From positions 981,001 to 1,045,000 of the forward strand of contig NZ_CP083761.1 in assembly GCF_023558375.1 (NCBI RefSeq): 64,000 nt of DNA. Direction: 5' to 3'. A program made the position numbers and the translations under genes. The notes beneath the pieces were generated by a model that saw nothing but the letters and a program-made list of their open reading frames with translations, had not been told where the DNA came from and did no database searches. Of this stretch, positions 47,433-56,726 are shown piece after piece. The number at the start of each line of letters is the position of its first letter. Position 1 is the first letter of the stretch. This DNA comes from Chroococcidiopsis sp. CCMEE 29 (GTDB taxonomy: Bacteria; Cyanobacteriota; Cyanobacteriia; Cyanobacteriales; Chroococcidiopsidaceae).

Positions 47433-47822
47433 CTAACCTGGTAGAGGAATTTTCATATGACCACAATCTTTGCGATTGCACAGATACCATTTTGCCGGTG
47501 TAACTTCGCCTTCTGTATCAAAGTAAACTGAACCTTCTGAAATGTTGTAGTATACAGCCATTGAGGCTGGGCAGCCGATTATTTGCTTCAAAAGCGGCTT
47601 GATATAGCCTTGTCTCATCCCAATCGCTTCTGTCACCTCACGGCTCTTGCAATGAACCGTTAGTGTTGGTTTAGCAGGATGACCACAAGGCCAAACATTA
47701 ACGTCAATGGCAAGGCGTAACAAAGCTCTTGTCTCAGGATCGCACGCTTCTAGTAAAAGGTTTTCTAGTTGCTCAGAGTCTCTGATCACTTTTGATTCTT
47801 CTACGTTGTAGACCTGATTCAT
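47433..47822 (-). CDS. hypothetical protein, 129 aa
   Basis: Not recognised. It is soluble and mixed alpha/beta. It contains a Cys in DVNVWPCGHPAKPTLTVHC and a C-terminal CNRKDCGHMKIPL, so metal binding is conceivable. A helical EAIGMRQGYIKPLLKQIIG segment lies in the middle. ATG at 47822. It is not obviously related to purA, which is 106 bp downstream on the same strand. Confidence 0.65.
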   Translation of the reverse strand: MNQVYNVEESKVIRDSEQLENLLLEACDPETRALLRLAIDVNVWPCGHPAKPTLTVHCKSREVTEAIGMRQGYIKPLLKQIIGCPASMAVYYNISEGSVYFDTEGEVTPAKWYLCNRKDCGHMKIPLPG

Positions 47823-48262
47823 GGCTCACTACCTACTTATTCTGTTGATTTTTTAATTGTTTTGGCTTATGTCTGCCATGCTTGTTGGAGCAAACTTTGG
47901 TTAACACTACAGCGATCGCAACTTGAAGCTTATTTCCAGCGCTGCTCGGTCTAGAGCCTCTCAATTGATTCTCCGCAACTTTACTTACTTATTTATCCTA
48001 CTAAGCAGCGGAATGGGAGTCGGATGGCGCTTAATTTAAATTAAGAAACTCCACAGAAAATGCAACGCGGCGTTAGAAAGACATCTATCCCGCAATCTAT
48101 AATTTTTTGCGTATTTCTGTTGGGTTTAACTAGCGCTCAAAGAAGGTATAGGCAGCATTAAAATAAGTAGCGATCAACGGCTAAATTCTCTCCACTTCAA
48201 AGCATCTATTGTTAAGATTAATTAAATATATCTATTATTAATCTTAATAAAGAGAGGTTGTC
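47823..48262. other. 440-bp intergenic region upstream of the adenosine deaminase gene
   Basis: No ORF, tRNA or known RNA recognised. The only clear structure is the inverted repeat at 48212-48247. Divergent promoters for the flanking genes are expected here. Confidence 0.5.
48212..48247. promoter_or_regulatory. perfect 11-bp inverted repeat before the deaminase start
   Basis: TTAAGATTAAT (48212-48222) and ATTAATCTTAA (48237-48247) with a 14-nt loop, ending 4 bp before the AGAGAGG ribosome-binding site. It could be an operator or an mRNA hairpin near the start codon. Confidence 0.5.
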
Positions 48263-49315
48263 GTGGCTTTATATGCTGAGCTTCACCGCCACCTAGGTGG
48301 TTCTGTTGTGCCTCGGGTTCTCTGGCGTTACTTCCAGCGCCATTCGGCGGATCTAGTAGAGCGGTTTGCTAGCTATACAGAATTTGAGGACTTCTACACC
48401 CGACCCCGCAATACCTTGGATGAATATTTGGAACTGCACACGCTCGTGGAAAGTGTCCAAACCGTCCAGACATTGCCTTACTTTATTTATCGGCTGATTC
48501 GGGGTGCTTACATTTTTGAAAATCTGGCTTACTTAGAGTTACGCTACACCCCTTATCTGCGAACGTCTGACCATTTAAGCCAATCGGAACGAATTGACCA
48601 GATGGCTGAAATTGTGGAAGTCGTGGGCAAAGCGAGTCGAGTGCCAGAGTATCCGATTGTGACTAGCCAAATTTTGTGTATGCACTCGCGGCTACCCTAT
48701 GAGGTGAATAAGGCGCTGGTTGAATTGGCAGCTCAAAGTAAAGAGTATGTTTGCGCTGTGGATTTGGCAGGAGGGGATAGCTATTATGCAGAACGGCTGG
48801 AGGAATTTATGGAACTCTATGCCTATGCGCGATCGCTTAGCGTTAACACCACCGGACATCTCTATGAAACCCCAGCTGGCTGTTACCCAGAACTGTTACC
48901 CTATCTAATGCGGATCGGTCACGGCATCCAAATTCCCCTGCTGCATCCAGAACTACTCAGCGAATTAGCGCAGCGCAATCAGTGTCTAGAAGTTTGTCCC
49001 ACCACATATTTGAAAACGGGAACCCTAGAGGATATGAGTCAGCTCAAGCTGGTGTTTGACCGTTGCTTTGATGCGGGTGTAGATATTGCCATCTGTACTG
49101 ATAACGCTGGCTTGCACAATGTGCGTCTGCCGTTTGAGTATGAAAATCTTCTGACGCTAGACATCATTGATTTTGAACAGCTGCAAGCTTGTCAGGATGC
49201 AGCGTTCCGCCATGCTTTCGCTTGGCCCTACAGCGATCGCCCTGCTTCAATTTTGACTGGGTTACTGCAACCAGAAACCCACAAAGAAGCGCGATCGCTG
49301 ATTGAATTGCGATGA
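48263..49315 (+). CDS. adenosine deaminase family protein
   Basis: 350-residue metal-dependent TIM-barrel hydrolase. The metal ligand motif ELHRHLGG (H8, H10) is present, as are NTTGHLYETP, a GHGIQIP histidine and CTDNAGLHN with the metal-binding aspartate. The family deaminates adenosine or adenine to inosine or hypoxanthine. The substrate is not certain, because adenine deaminases and AMP-linked members share the motifs. GTG start with AGAGAGG at good distance. Confidence 0.85.
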   Translation: MALYAELHRHLGGSVVPRVLWRYFQRHSADLVERFASYTEFEDFYTRPRNTLDEYLELHTLVESVQTVQTLPYFIYRLIRGAYIFENLAYLELRYTPYLRTSDHLSQSERIDQMAEIVEVVGKASRVPEYPIVTSQILCMHSRLPYEVNKALVELAAQSKEYVCAVDLAGGDSYYAERLEEFMELYAYARSLSVNTTGHLYETPAGCYPELLPYLMRIGHGIQIPLLHPELLSELAQRNQCLEVCPTTYLKTGTLEDMSQLKLVFDRCFDAGVDIAICTDNAGLHNVRLPFEYENLLTLDIIDFEQLQACQDAAFRHAFAWPYSDRPASILTGLLQPETHKEARSLIELR

Positions 49316-49360
49316 ATCTGTCTATAATCAAATGGCACGAACTTAAAGTGCCAGTTGCTG

Positions 49361-50509
49361 CTAGGAATCTCTAAAAACATCCAGGAATGGGGCATAAGAA
49401 AAGGCTCGATTACGTTTTTGTCCAGTAATTTCTTGTAGAAGACCTATATCGCAGAGATCCCTAACCAATGTGTTTGCGTTGGGGTATGACAACTCACAAA
49501 CTGCTTCAACATGTTCTACAGTAAAAATTGGTCTGAAATAGAGGCTTTCAAGCAATGCTATAGCTTTTCCTGATCTACGCCCCATTTGATTGAGTACTAG
49601 TTGGCGATGTTCTTCTTTCATGTTGACTATCTTGCGAGCAGTAGCAGAGGCTTCCTGAGCAACTTCATAAACGCCACGCAGAAAAAATTTAAGCCAGCCT
49701 TCCCAGTTCCCACTGTCCCTGATAGCCTGAAGGCGGTCGTAGTATTCAGCACGATATTTCTTGAAATAGTGGGAGATGTAGAGTAATGGACGTTTCAGTA
49801 TGTTTTGTTCACATAGCAGAAACGTAATTAATAGACGCCCTGTTCTTCCATTACCGTCGAGGAAAGGGTGGATTGTTTCAAACTGAGCATGAGCCAATCC
49901 AACTCTGATCAGAGCAGGGATTGGTGTTGAATCGTGCAAGAACTTCTCCAAATTATCCAGAGCTTGGATCATATCGTGCGGTGGCGGAGGGACATAAGTA
50001 GCCTGTGTTAAGGAACATCCTCCCGGACCAATCCAGTTCTGAGTGCGACGGAACTCTCCTGGCTCGCGCTCAGCACCTCTTACTCCTTGCATTAATTCCT
50101 TATGAATTTCCCGAATTAATCGCAACGATACAGGTAGACTCTTCAAGCGCTCAAGACCATAGTTAACAGCAGAAATATAGTTCACTACCTCAGCCACTTC
50201 TTGGGGATTATCTGGCTCTAGAGTTTGGGATTCAAATTCTAGAACATCTATCAAAGACGCCTGTGTTCCCTCAATCTGACTCGATAGGACAGCTTCTTTG
50301 CGGACATACATAAACACAAATAGGTCAGGATTAGGCAGAGCATCTGTTGATCCGTCTAGGCGACCCAGAGCACGGTCTGCTTGAGACAGAAGATTCCACA
50401 TTTCCTGATCCATAATGATTTCAGGTAGAGGTGGTAGTGGATTAGGTATAAAGGCTTTGTATCCTGCAATCTGTTCCACATATCGACCTGCTCTGGTAGC
50501 ACTGACCAT
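49361..50509 (-). CDS. Fic-domain protein (probable AMP/NMP transferase) with inhibitory helix
   Basis: 382 residues. An N-terminal Fic_N region carries SSQIEG (76-81), which matches the (S/T)xxxE(G/N) autoinhibitory motif. The Fic active-site loop HPFLDGNGRTGR is at 214-225, and a C-terminal winged helix starts around 320. Fic enzymes usually transfer AMP from ATP to hydroxyl groups of target proteins, and the inhibitory Glu (E80) blocks ATP until released. Single-chain members of this type are often accessory genes. The target is unknown. Confidence 0.92.
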   Translation of the reverse strand: MVSATRAGRYVEQIAGYKAFIPNPLPPLPEIIMDQEMWNLLSQADRALGRLDGSTDALPNPDLFVFMYVRKEAVLSSQIEGTQASLIDVLEFESQTLEPDNPQEVAEVVNYISAVNYGLERLKSLPVSLRLIREIHKELMQGVRGAEREPGEFRRTQNWIGPGGCSLTQATYVPPPPHDMIQALDNLEKFLHDSTPIPALIRVGLAHAQFETIHPFLDGNGRTGRLLITFLLCEQNILKRPLLYISHYFKKYRAEYYDRLQAIRDSGNWEGWLKFFLRGVYEVAQEASATARKIVNMKEEHRQLVLNQMGRRSGKAIALLESLYFRPIFTVEHVEAVCELSYPNANTLVRDLCDIGLLQEITGQKRNRAFSYAPFLDVFRDS

Positions 50510-50605
50510 TGTTATCGGTTTCGTTAATACTGAATAGTCTCCGAGCCTATATTATCAATATTGCCACCTTTTCGTTAACAAGTTATTTTTTGAGAGATCG
50601 TATGA

Positions 50606-50611
50606 TATAAT
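50606..50611 (+). promoter_or_regulatory. TATAAT box upstream of the candidate RNA
   Basis: A consensus -10 that would start transcription near 50618, at the left edge of the candidate structured RNA. The -35 (TTATTT) is weak. Confidence 0.4.
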
Positions 50612-50619
50612 AATTTGCC

Positions 50620-50797
50620 CATTTCAAGCACGAAAGCAAAGGGGTAGTGCTAAGGCACGGAAAGAAATCAAAACTCGATACTTTGTACCCAGGGACTCTA
50701 GGGAATGAAAACGCCTATGCAGTTGGGCTGTCGGGGTCATAAATGGGTAAGTGTTTCTGGCTAGACGCGGCGACAAATCCGGAAGGGAAATAACTAG
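50620..50797 (+). ncRNA. candidate HEARO / omega-RNA (IscB-associated guide RNA), no iscB nearby
   Basis: A non-coding stretch between the Fic gene and pdxA with features I associate with HEARO RNAs: GACTCTAGGGAATGAAAACG, then GGGGTCATAAATGGGTAAGTG, then AATCCGGAAGGG. Stems can be drawn: AGCAC (50627-50631) with GTGCT (50647-50651), and GTTGGGCTG (50722-50730) with TGGCTAGAC (50758-50766), the latter with one mismatch and G-U pairs. No iscB or other endonuclease frame follows; pdxA begins at once on the other strand. The assignment is from memory and needs a covariance-model search. Confidence 0.5.
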
Positions 50798-50810
50798 GAA
50801 TATCCAATCG

Positions 50811-51944
50811 TTAGTTTGGTGCTCGGAGGATGTCACTTCTTTCTCTCTGGTTTACCAACTCAGCTGCTAGTTGAATGGCTGCTTTCATACTGGTAGCATC
50901 AGCTACGCCCTGACCAGCAATGTCAAAAGCTGTGCCGTGATCAGGTGAAGTGCGGATGAAGGGAAGACCGATGGAGGTGTTAACAGCACGGTCGAATGCT
51001 AATTGTTTTACGGGAATTAAGCCTTGGTCATGATAAAGGGCAAGATAGGCATCAGCTGGATTTTGGATTGAAGCATCTGCTTTTTGCCTTTCACCTCTTA
51101 GCTCTCCGTACCAGGCTTGAGCTGGTCTTACCCACATCGTATCTGGTGGAATAGGACCATCTAATTGCAAATCAGGGCGGTTTAGCCGTTCTTGCTGTAA
51201 CCAGGGAATCAACCACTCTTGCTCTTCGTGTCCTAGCTGTCCTAGTTCCCCACTGTGGGGATTTAACCCCGCGATCGCAATCCTCGGTCTTTCTAAACCA
51301 AAATCTTGCTGCAAGCACTCCACTAATAAATCAAGCTTAGTAGCTAGCAGTTGGGGTGTGAGGGTGTCGGCAACTTGACGTAGGGGGATGTGGGTAGTGG
51401 CAAGCAGGGTGCGGAGTGTCCAGCCAGTGTGGGGCGATCGCGCTACAAACAACATACCAAATCGTTTAACGCCTGATTGCTGGGCTAGTAACTCAGTTTG
51501 ACCCGGATAATTATACCCAGATGCCTTCCACGCAGACTTGGCGATTGGACCGGTAACGATGGCTTGGAATTCTCCTACTAAGGTGCGGGCGATCGCTGTT
51601 GACAAATAGATAAAGCTAGCTGCTCCACTTGCCGCATTACCAATACCCGTAATAATTTGCTCCTCTACTTTCCCCTCCAACTCCACATCCAGAATTGACA
51701 CTTCATCTAAGTTTATATACTCATTTGAGTGGCGCTGGTTCTGGCGCAGCTGGGCATAAGTTCTTACCAGTTGAGACTTGCTGCCAATTACAGTGATATC
51801 GCAATTTTGGCTCACTTGCGGGTCTGCCAGAGCTTTCAAAGTTACTTCTGGTCCTATACCCGCTGGATCTCCAAGCGTCACTGCTAAACGAGGGTGATCG
51901 CTTTTGTCTGGTATCGTGGTAGCCTTTTTATTCAATGGATACAT
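50811..51944 (-). CDS. pdxA: 4-hydroxythreonine-4-phosphate dehydrogenase
   Basis: 377-residue metal- and NAD-dependent enzyme of vitamin B6 synthesis. Seen are [37 protein letters not shown], the metal His in [18 protein letters not shown], and [12 protein letters not shown] with the last metal-binding His. It is longer than usual (about 330) because of loops around residues 65-95 and 265-285. ATG at 51944. Confidence 0.96.
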   Translation of the reverse strand: MYPLNKKATTIPDKSDHPRLAVTLGDPAGIGPEVTLKALADPQVSQNCDITVIGSKSQLVRTYAQLRQNQRHSNEYINLDEVSILDVELEGKVEEQIITGIGNAASGAASFIYLSTAIARTLVGEFQAIVTGPIAKSAWKASGYNYPGQTELLAQQSGVKRFGMLFVARSPHTGWTLRTLLATTHIPLRQVADTLTPQLLATKLDLLVECLQQDFGLERPRIAIAGLNPHSGELGQLGHEEQEWLIPWLQQERLNRPDLQLDGPIPPDTMWVRPAQAWYGELRGERQKADASIQNPADAYLALYHDQGLIPVKQLAFDRAVNTSIGLPFIRTSPDHGTAFDIAGQGVADATSMKAAIQLAAELVNQRERSDILRAPN

Positions 51945-52154
51945 AAAAACAATTTTCTACTTGTTACCTACCAGGCTGTAGACTAGAGCGCGCTGCCTTG
52001 CGTTTACTTCTAGTTGACAAATGTAAACTAATAAATAATCTGTTTTAGAATACTTTACATTGGTCTAAACTTCGCTCAGGTATGTGCCAACCTTAAAGAC
52101 TGGCATCTTGTACTTTGTTTACTTAATAACTATTGCAAAAGGAGAATTGCACTG

Positions 52155-52268
52155 ATGGGCGGTGAAATGTTTACAGCGGCTGTCTTGTCCTTCACCTTAA
52201 TCCTGGTGGGTATGGGCTTGGGTTTTCTGTTACTCAAAATTCAGGGTGGCGAAGAAGAGTCGCTATAG
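52155..52268 (+). CDS. petM: cytochrome b6f complex subunit PetM (VII)
   Basis: A 37-residue single-helix protein starting [13 protein letters not shown] and ending [10 protein letters not shown]. One transmembrane segment spans about residues 7-28. The LLLKIQG end is the family signature. PetM is a small structural subunit of cytochrome b6f. AAGGAG precedes the ATG at about 9 nt. ycf39 follows on the same strand, a common cyanobacterial neighbour. Confidence 0.93.
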   Translation: MGGEMFTAAVLSFTLILVGMGLGFLLLKIQGGEEESL

Positions 52269-52422
52269 ATGAGGGATGAGGGGTGAGGGGTGAGGGATAA
52301 ATTTTATTAAATCTGAGTCCTGACTCCTGACTCCTAATTAATCATTGTAAAATTTTGTTACTCTAATTTACTTTTGATACTATATTTATTAATAAAAGTT
52401 TAAGTTTCATTACTAATCCCTC

Positions 52423-53403
52423 ATGACTATATTAATCGTCGGTGCCACGGGCACCTTAGGAAGACAAGTGGCTCGCCGTGCTCTTGATGAGGGGTATAAG
52501 GTACGCTGTATGGTACGCAATCCTCAGAAAGCCACCTTTTTAAAAGAATGGGGTGCTGAAATTGTGCAGGGGAATCTGTGTTATCCCCAAACTCTGCCAC
52601 CTGCTCTTGAAGGCGTGAGTGTGGTAATCGATGCAGCCACCGCCCGACCTACAGATTCCTTCAGTATTAAGCAGATAGACTGGGATGGCAAAGTTGCACT
52701 GATTCAAGCAGCAAAAGCTGCTGGTGTGGAGCGGTTTATTTTCTTTTCTATTCTGGATGCAGAAAAATATCCGAATGTACCGTTGATGGAAATCAAGCAT
52801 TGTACAGAACTGTTTTTGGATGAAGCAGGTCTGAATTACACGATCTTGCGGCTCTGCGGCTTTATGCAAGGCTTAATTGGTCAGTATGCGATTCCCATTC
52901 TCGAAGGTCAAGCGGTTTGGGTAACCGGAGAAGCTTCTCCGGTTGCCTATATGGATACTCAGGATATCGCTAAATTTGCGGTTCGCACTCTCTCAGTGCC
53001 AGAAACAGAAAAGCAAACTTTTCCTATAGTAGGTACTCGCGCTTGGAGCGCTGACGAAATTATTAACCTGTGTGAGCGATTGACGGGAAAACAGGCAAGG
53101 GTATCGCGAATGCCGCTCAATTTACTGCGCACTATGCGCCAGGTGTCACGATTCTTTCAATGGGGTTGGAATGTGGCCGATCGGCTGGCGTTTGCAGAAG
53201 TATTAGCAACTGGTAGACCGATGAATGCCTCGATGGATGAAGTTTACCGAATCTTTGACCTAGATCCTCAGGAGACTACCACTGTAGAAAGCTACCTGCA
53301 AGATTACTTCGGTCGAATTCTCAAAAAGCTGAAGGAGTTAGATTACGAAAAAACAAAAGCTAAAAAGCAAAAGCCCAAAAGGAGTCCCTTTAAAAAATCT
53401 TGA
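52423..53403 (+). CDS. ycf39: photosystem II assembly protein Ycf39 (atypical SDR)
   Basis: 326 residues with the NAD(P) motif GATGTLGRQVARRALDEG (about 7-24), VRCMVRNPQKATFLKEWGAE and YTILRLCGFMQGLIGQYA, all typical of Ycf39. The protein joins high-light-inducible proteins in delivering chlorophyll to newly made D1. A basic KKQKPKRSPFKKS tail closes it. ATG at 52423. Confidence 0.93.
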   Translation: MTILIVGATGTLGRQVARRALDEGYKVRCMVRNPQKATFLKEWGAEIVQGNLCYPQTLPPALEGVSVVIDAATARPTDSFSIKQIDWDGKVALIQAAKAAGVERFIFFSILDAEKYPNVPLMEIKHCTELFLDEAGLNYTILRLCGFMQGLIGQYAIPILEGQAVWVTGEASPVAYMDTQDIAKFAVRTLSVPETEKQTFPIVGTRAWSADEIINLCERLTGKQARVSRMPLNLLRTMRQVSRFFQWGWNVADRLAFAEVLATGRPMNASMDEVYRIFDLDPQETTTVESYLQDYFGRILKKLKELDYEKTKAKKQKPKRSPFKKS

Positions 53404-53514
53404 ATGCCTGAGACAGCACAAAGCAGGAGAGAACAGAATTTCCTTCCCTTCTGAGTCCAAAATGTGCAAGGATCAACCTAAATACTAAGCATTGCCTTAA
53501 TCTTGACTTTAAGT

Positions 53515-54432
53515 GTGCCAAAAATAGGCATTATTTACAATGACGTCAAACCGATAGCGGGTCGTGTCGCAACTGAGTTGAAAGACAAGCTGACCGCTGC
53601 TGGTTGGGATGTTTGCATGACAACCGGTGTGGGAGGCATCCTAGGCTATTCCACCCCTGAAAGTCCGGTCTGCCACACACCAATTGATGGCTTGACACCC
53701 CCTGGTTTTGACTCAGAAATGAGCTGTGCGGTGGTGTTAGGGGGTGATGGCACAGTTCTGTCTGCGTTTCGTCTAGTTGCTCCTCGCGGTATTCCACTGC
53801 TAACTGTGAATACTGGCCACATGGGGTTTTTAACTGAAGCTTACCTCAACCAACTGCCGCAAGCGTTGGAAAGCATTATGGCGGGTCAGTATGAAATTGA
53901 AGAACGAGCAATGCTGACTGTCAAAGTGTTTCGGGGAGAGTCCGTGTTGTGGGAAGCACTCTGTCTAAATGAAATGGTGCTGCATCGGGAACCGTTAACG
54001 AGTATGTGCCATTTTGAGATTGCTGTGGGTCGTCATGCACCGGTCGATATTGCCGCAGATGGTGTAATTGTTTCAACGCCGACTGGTTCTACTGCCTATT
54101 CGTTGAGTGCTGGTGGTCCGGTGATTACGCCTGGGGTACCAGCGCTGCAACTCGTGCCAATTTGCCCCCATTCCTTAGCTTCTAGGGCATTAGTATTTGC
54201 CGATACTGAAACAGTGTCAATCTTTCCGGTTAATAATATTCGATTAGTAATGGTGGTAGACGGCAATGCTGGGTGCTATGTTTTTCCAGAAGATCGGGTG
54301 TATATGGAGCGATCGCAATACTCAGCACGGTTCATTCGCTTGCAGTCACCTGAGTTCTTCCGGATTTTGCGGGAAAAATTAGGTTGGGGTCTACCCCATA
54401 TAGCAAAACCTACCTCGGTAGAACTGCCTTAG
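53515..54432 (+). CDS. nadK: NAD(+) kinase
   Basis: About 305 residues from the GTG at 53515 ([19 protein letters not shown]), which matches usual cyanobacterial starts; a TTG four codons earlier is also in frame. It has the catalytic GGDG of [24 protein letters not shown], and the [21 protein letters not shown] substrate segment. It makes NADP(+) from NAD(+). The response-regulator gene follows after 145 bp. Confidence 0.95.
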   Translation: MPKIGIIYNDVKPIAGRVATELKDKLTAAGWDVCMTTGVGGILGYSTPESPVCHTPIDGLTPPGFDSEMSCAVVLGGDGTVLSAFRLVAPRGIPLLTVNTGHMGFLTEAYLNQLPQALESIMAGQYEIEERAMLTVKVFRGESVLWEALCLNEMVLHREPLTSMCHFEIAVGRHAPVDIAADGVIVSTPTGSTAYSLSAGGPVITPGVPALQLVPICPHSLASRALVFADTETVSIFPVNNIRLVMVVDGNAGCYVFPEDRVYMERSQYSARFIRLQSPEFFRILREKLGWGLPHIAKPTSVELP

Positions 54433-54577
54433 TTTATCTGTTACTATAAGTATTAATGCTTAAATTTATGCTTAAAAGGTATGGAGTAGCTGGGAAAAGG
54501 CTAAAGGTAGGGAGTAGAAATCCCAAACTTACTCATATCTACCTTTGTGCATTTGTGGTTAGCGATCCTTTAGCCGG

Positions 54578-55282
54578 ATGTATGTTATGAGTACAGGAAT
54601 TCTTGACCGCAATCCCTGTGTATTGTTAGTTGAACCGGATGAGACTCTGGCGACTCAGGTTAGTCTGGATTTGAAAGAATCTGGCTATGAACCCGTCGTT
54701 GCTCACGATGCAACAAATGGTATATATCAAGTCCGTGATCGCCAGCCTGCTTTAATTGTGGTAGACCGGATGCTAGCAGGGGAATCAGGACTAGGGCTCT
54801 GTAATTATCTAAGGAGTAATGGCGCACAGATGCCCTTGCTAGTTCTAATGGCGCGCGATACAGTTGACGATCGGGTGGCTTGCCTGGAATCGGGAGCAGA
54901 TGATTACTTCCTTAAGCCTTACCGTTCAGAGGAATTTTTAAAACTGGTGCGCCTCTACTTGCGCCCCGATCCTGGTGAAACAGAGCAATTGAGGTTTGGT
55001 GATCTGGTTTTAGATCTGACAACCCGCAGAGCGTTGCGCCACGGACGGGCAATTGATTTAACAATGAAAGAATTTGAACTGCTAAAGTATCTGATGGAGC
55101 ATCCCCGCGAGGTGTTAACCCGCGAACAAATTCTAGAAAATGTCTGGGGCTACGACTTTATGGGAGAGTCGAATGTAATTGAAGTTTATATTCGGTATTT
55201 ACGCCTCAAAATCGAAGATGAAGGACAAAAGCGCCTAATTCAAACAGTGCGAGGTGTGGGGTACGTTTTACGGGAAACCTAG
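54578..55282 (+). CDS. nblR: OmpR-type response regulator, NblR-like, with atypical receiver
   Basis: 234 residues: a receiver domain (about 13-125) and a winged-helix DNA-binding domain (about 138-232, TMKEFELLKYLMEHPREVLTREQILENVWGY region). The phospho-acceptor D63 (VVDRM) and K113 (FLKP) are present. However, the acidic pocket reads VEPDE, with Pro where a second acid is usual, and the conserved Thr/Ser is Met (LMAR). This atypical receiver and the position next to nadK suggest NblR, the regulator of phycobilisome breakdown. The name is inference. Starts at 54578 or 54587. Confidence 0.8.
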   Translation: MYVMSTGILDRNPCVLLVEPDETLATQVSLDLKESGYEPVVAHDATNGIYQVRDRQPALIVVDRMLAGESGLGLCNYLRSNGAQMPLLVLMARDTVDDRVACLESGADDYFLKPYRSEEFLKLVRLYLRPDPGETEQLRFGDLVLDLTTRRALRHGRAIDLTMKEFELLKYLMEHPREVLTREQILENVWGYDFMGESNVIEVYIRYLRLKIEDEGQKRLIQTVRGVGYVLRET

Positions 55283-55378
55283 GAACTAGGGGCGAGGGAC
55301 GAGGGGAACAAGAATACCTCCAGACTCGTGTTATCTGTGATATGTGATTACATAATGTTGGGTGGGAGTAAGTAAAAG

Positions 55379-55894
55379 GTGAGGTACTGGGCAACTGTAC
55401 TAGGAGTAGTGTTGGGTAATCTGCTAATCAGCTGTTCTTCGCCAACGCCAGCTGTGTCACCACCGCCTACTCAAGTTCAAATGCCGGTATCAGGTCAAAC
55501 ACTACCTATTTCAGCTCAGGCTGTTATTGCTGGACGTAAGATTGAGTTGGAAGTAGCGCGGACGCAGCAACAACAGGCAATGGGATTGATGCACAGAACT
55601 AGTTTGGCAGATAACCGAGGAATGCTGTTTCCATTTGAATCGGCTCAGCCTGTCCGGTTTTGGATGAAGAATGTACGCATCCCACTTGATATGATTTTTC
55701 TGCAGGATGGGAAAGTGAAGGCGATCGCCCCCTCAGTACCTCCTTGTAAAACTGAACCTTGTCCCACTTACGGTCCAAACACAGCAGTGAATCAGGTGAT
55801 CGAACTTCGGGGTGGACGATCGGTAAAACTAGGTCTGAAGGTGGGCGATCAGGTAAAAATTGAATTTGTGGACTCTAAACGTATTGGGTCTTAA
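55379..55894 (+). CDS. DUF192 family lipoprotein
   Basis: 171 residues. The N-terminal lipoprotein signal (LGVVLGNLLISC, lipobox Cys at 19) is followed by a Pro-rich linker and a DUF192 domain (IELEVARTQQQQAMGLMHR, GMLFPFESAQPVRFWMKNVRIPLDMIF). Unknown function; exported and membrane-tethered by prediction. GTG start at 55379. Confidence 0.85.
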   Translation: MRYWATVLGVVLGNLLISCSSPTPAVSPPPTQVQMPVSGQTLPISAQAVIAGRKIELEVARTQQQQAMGLMHRTSLADNRGMLFPFESAQPVRFWMKNVRIPLDMIFLQDGKVKAIAPSVPPCKTEPCPTYGPNTAVNQVIELRGGRSVKLGLKVGDQVKIEFVDSKRIGS

Positions 55895-56315
55895 AAGAAA
55901 ATTAAAGTAGCCACTTTAGCATGGTAAAAAACAAAATAGTGTATTATTATACGGAATAATTCTGCTTATTCTGGTAAACTTGAATGCTTTAGTCAGCTTT
56001 TGGGTGTAGTGGAACATACAAGCTGAAATATACCTTAGTGTAGGTGTGGAAAGCTCTCACACTGGAATATAAACAGATTTAACGAATTTTGTCTCACTCA
56101 AGGGAGTGAGTTGCAAAACGATTAAGGTGCGCTACACTCTTAAGCCACATCTCAATTTTAAAAGCGCAGGATTGCAAAAACTCTATGCTGGCTGCCGACT
56201 TTTAGAAGCGGTTTTGCAGCATAGTTGCAGTGACAGCTCAGAGACTGGATACATCAACCACTCAAAAATAAATCGATGTTACAAAATCAAACTTAGCAAA
56301 AAAGGCAAAAAATCA
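55895..56315. other. 421-bp intergenic region with two small hairpins
   Basis: Holds CTCACTC / GAGTGAG (56093-56110) and GTGTG...CACAC (about 56044-56062) hairpins. An open frame from 56106 leads into the DUF2949 gene, but its first 70 residues look non-coding. A small RNA or leader is possible; I recognise none. Confidence 0.4.
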
Positions 56316-56507
56316 ATGGCACCAGCGACTTATACGCAATTTATTCGTTTTCTGCAGGAAGATCTAGCAATTTCGGCACCTTCCATTGCGATGGCTATCC
56401 GGCATCGGGAACAAGATCCAGGTCCTTTACCGATGATTCTTTGGCAATATGGTCTAATTACACTGGAACAGTTAGATAAAATTTACGATTGGTTGGAGAC
56501 CGCATAG
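56316..56507 (+). CDS. DUF2949 family small protein
   Basis: 63 residues from the ATG at 56316 (MAPATYTQFIRFLQEDL), which has an AAGG site upstream. A conserved pattern follows: SIAMAIRHREQDPGPLPMILWQYGLITLEQLDKIYDWLE. It is a helical cyanobacterial protein of unknown function. A terminator lies at 56621-56650. Confidence 0.82.
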   Translation: MAPATYTQFIRFLQEDLAISAPSIAMAIRHREQDPGPLPMILWQYGLITLEQLDKIYDWLETA

Positions 56508-56620
56508 GTGTGATGCAACTCTTTCAGGAGACTTTAAGGAATGCTACAGCTTTTTGTTGCCACGCTCATATCTAGGCGAATTCCGTGGAGAAAATTTAAT
56601 TCCTTTCCATACCAACCAAC

Positions 56621-56650
56621 AGAGCGGGCTGATAATTCACCCGCTCTTTT
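56621..56650 (+). terminator. rho-independent terminator
   Basis: An 8-bp stem AGAGCGGG / CCCGCTCT with an 11-nt loop, followed by TTTT, 114 bp after the DUF2949 gene. Confidence 0.75.
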
Positions 56651-56726
56651 GATTATGATGAGGCAATTAAGTAGAGTTTAGGGAAGAATCTTACCCTGAC
56701 CTCTGACCTCCAACCCCTGACCCCTC

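Noticed and set aside
50624-50836. Minus-strand 70-codon ORF over the candidate RNA
   Set aside because: No family match or plausible domain; the region looks like structured RNA on the plus strand and the frame overlaps the pdxA 3' end.
56106-56315. N-terminal extension of the DUF2949 frame (70 residues)
   Set aside because: Composition is unlike the rest, it contains a hairpin, and a better ATG with AAGG exists at 56316 that matches the family start.
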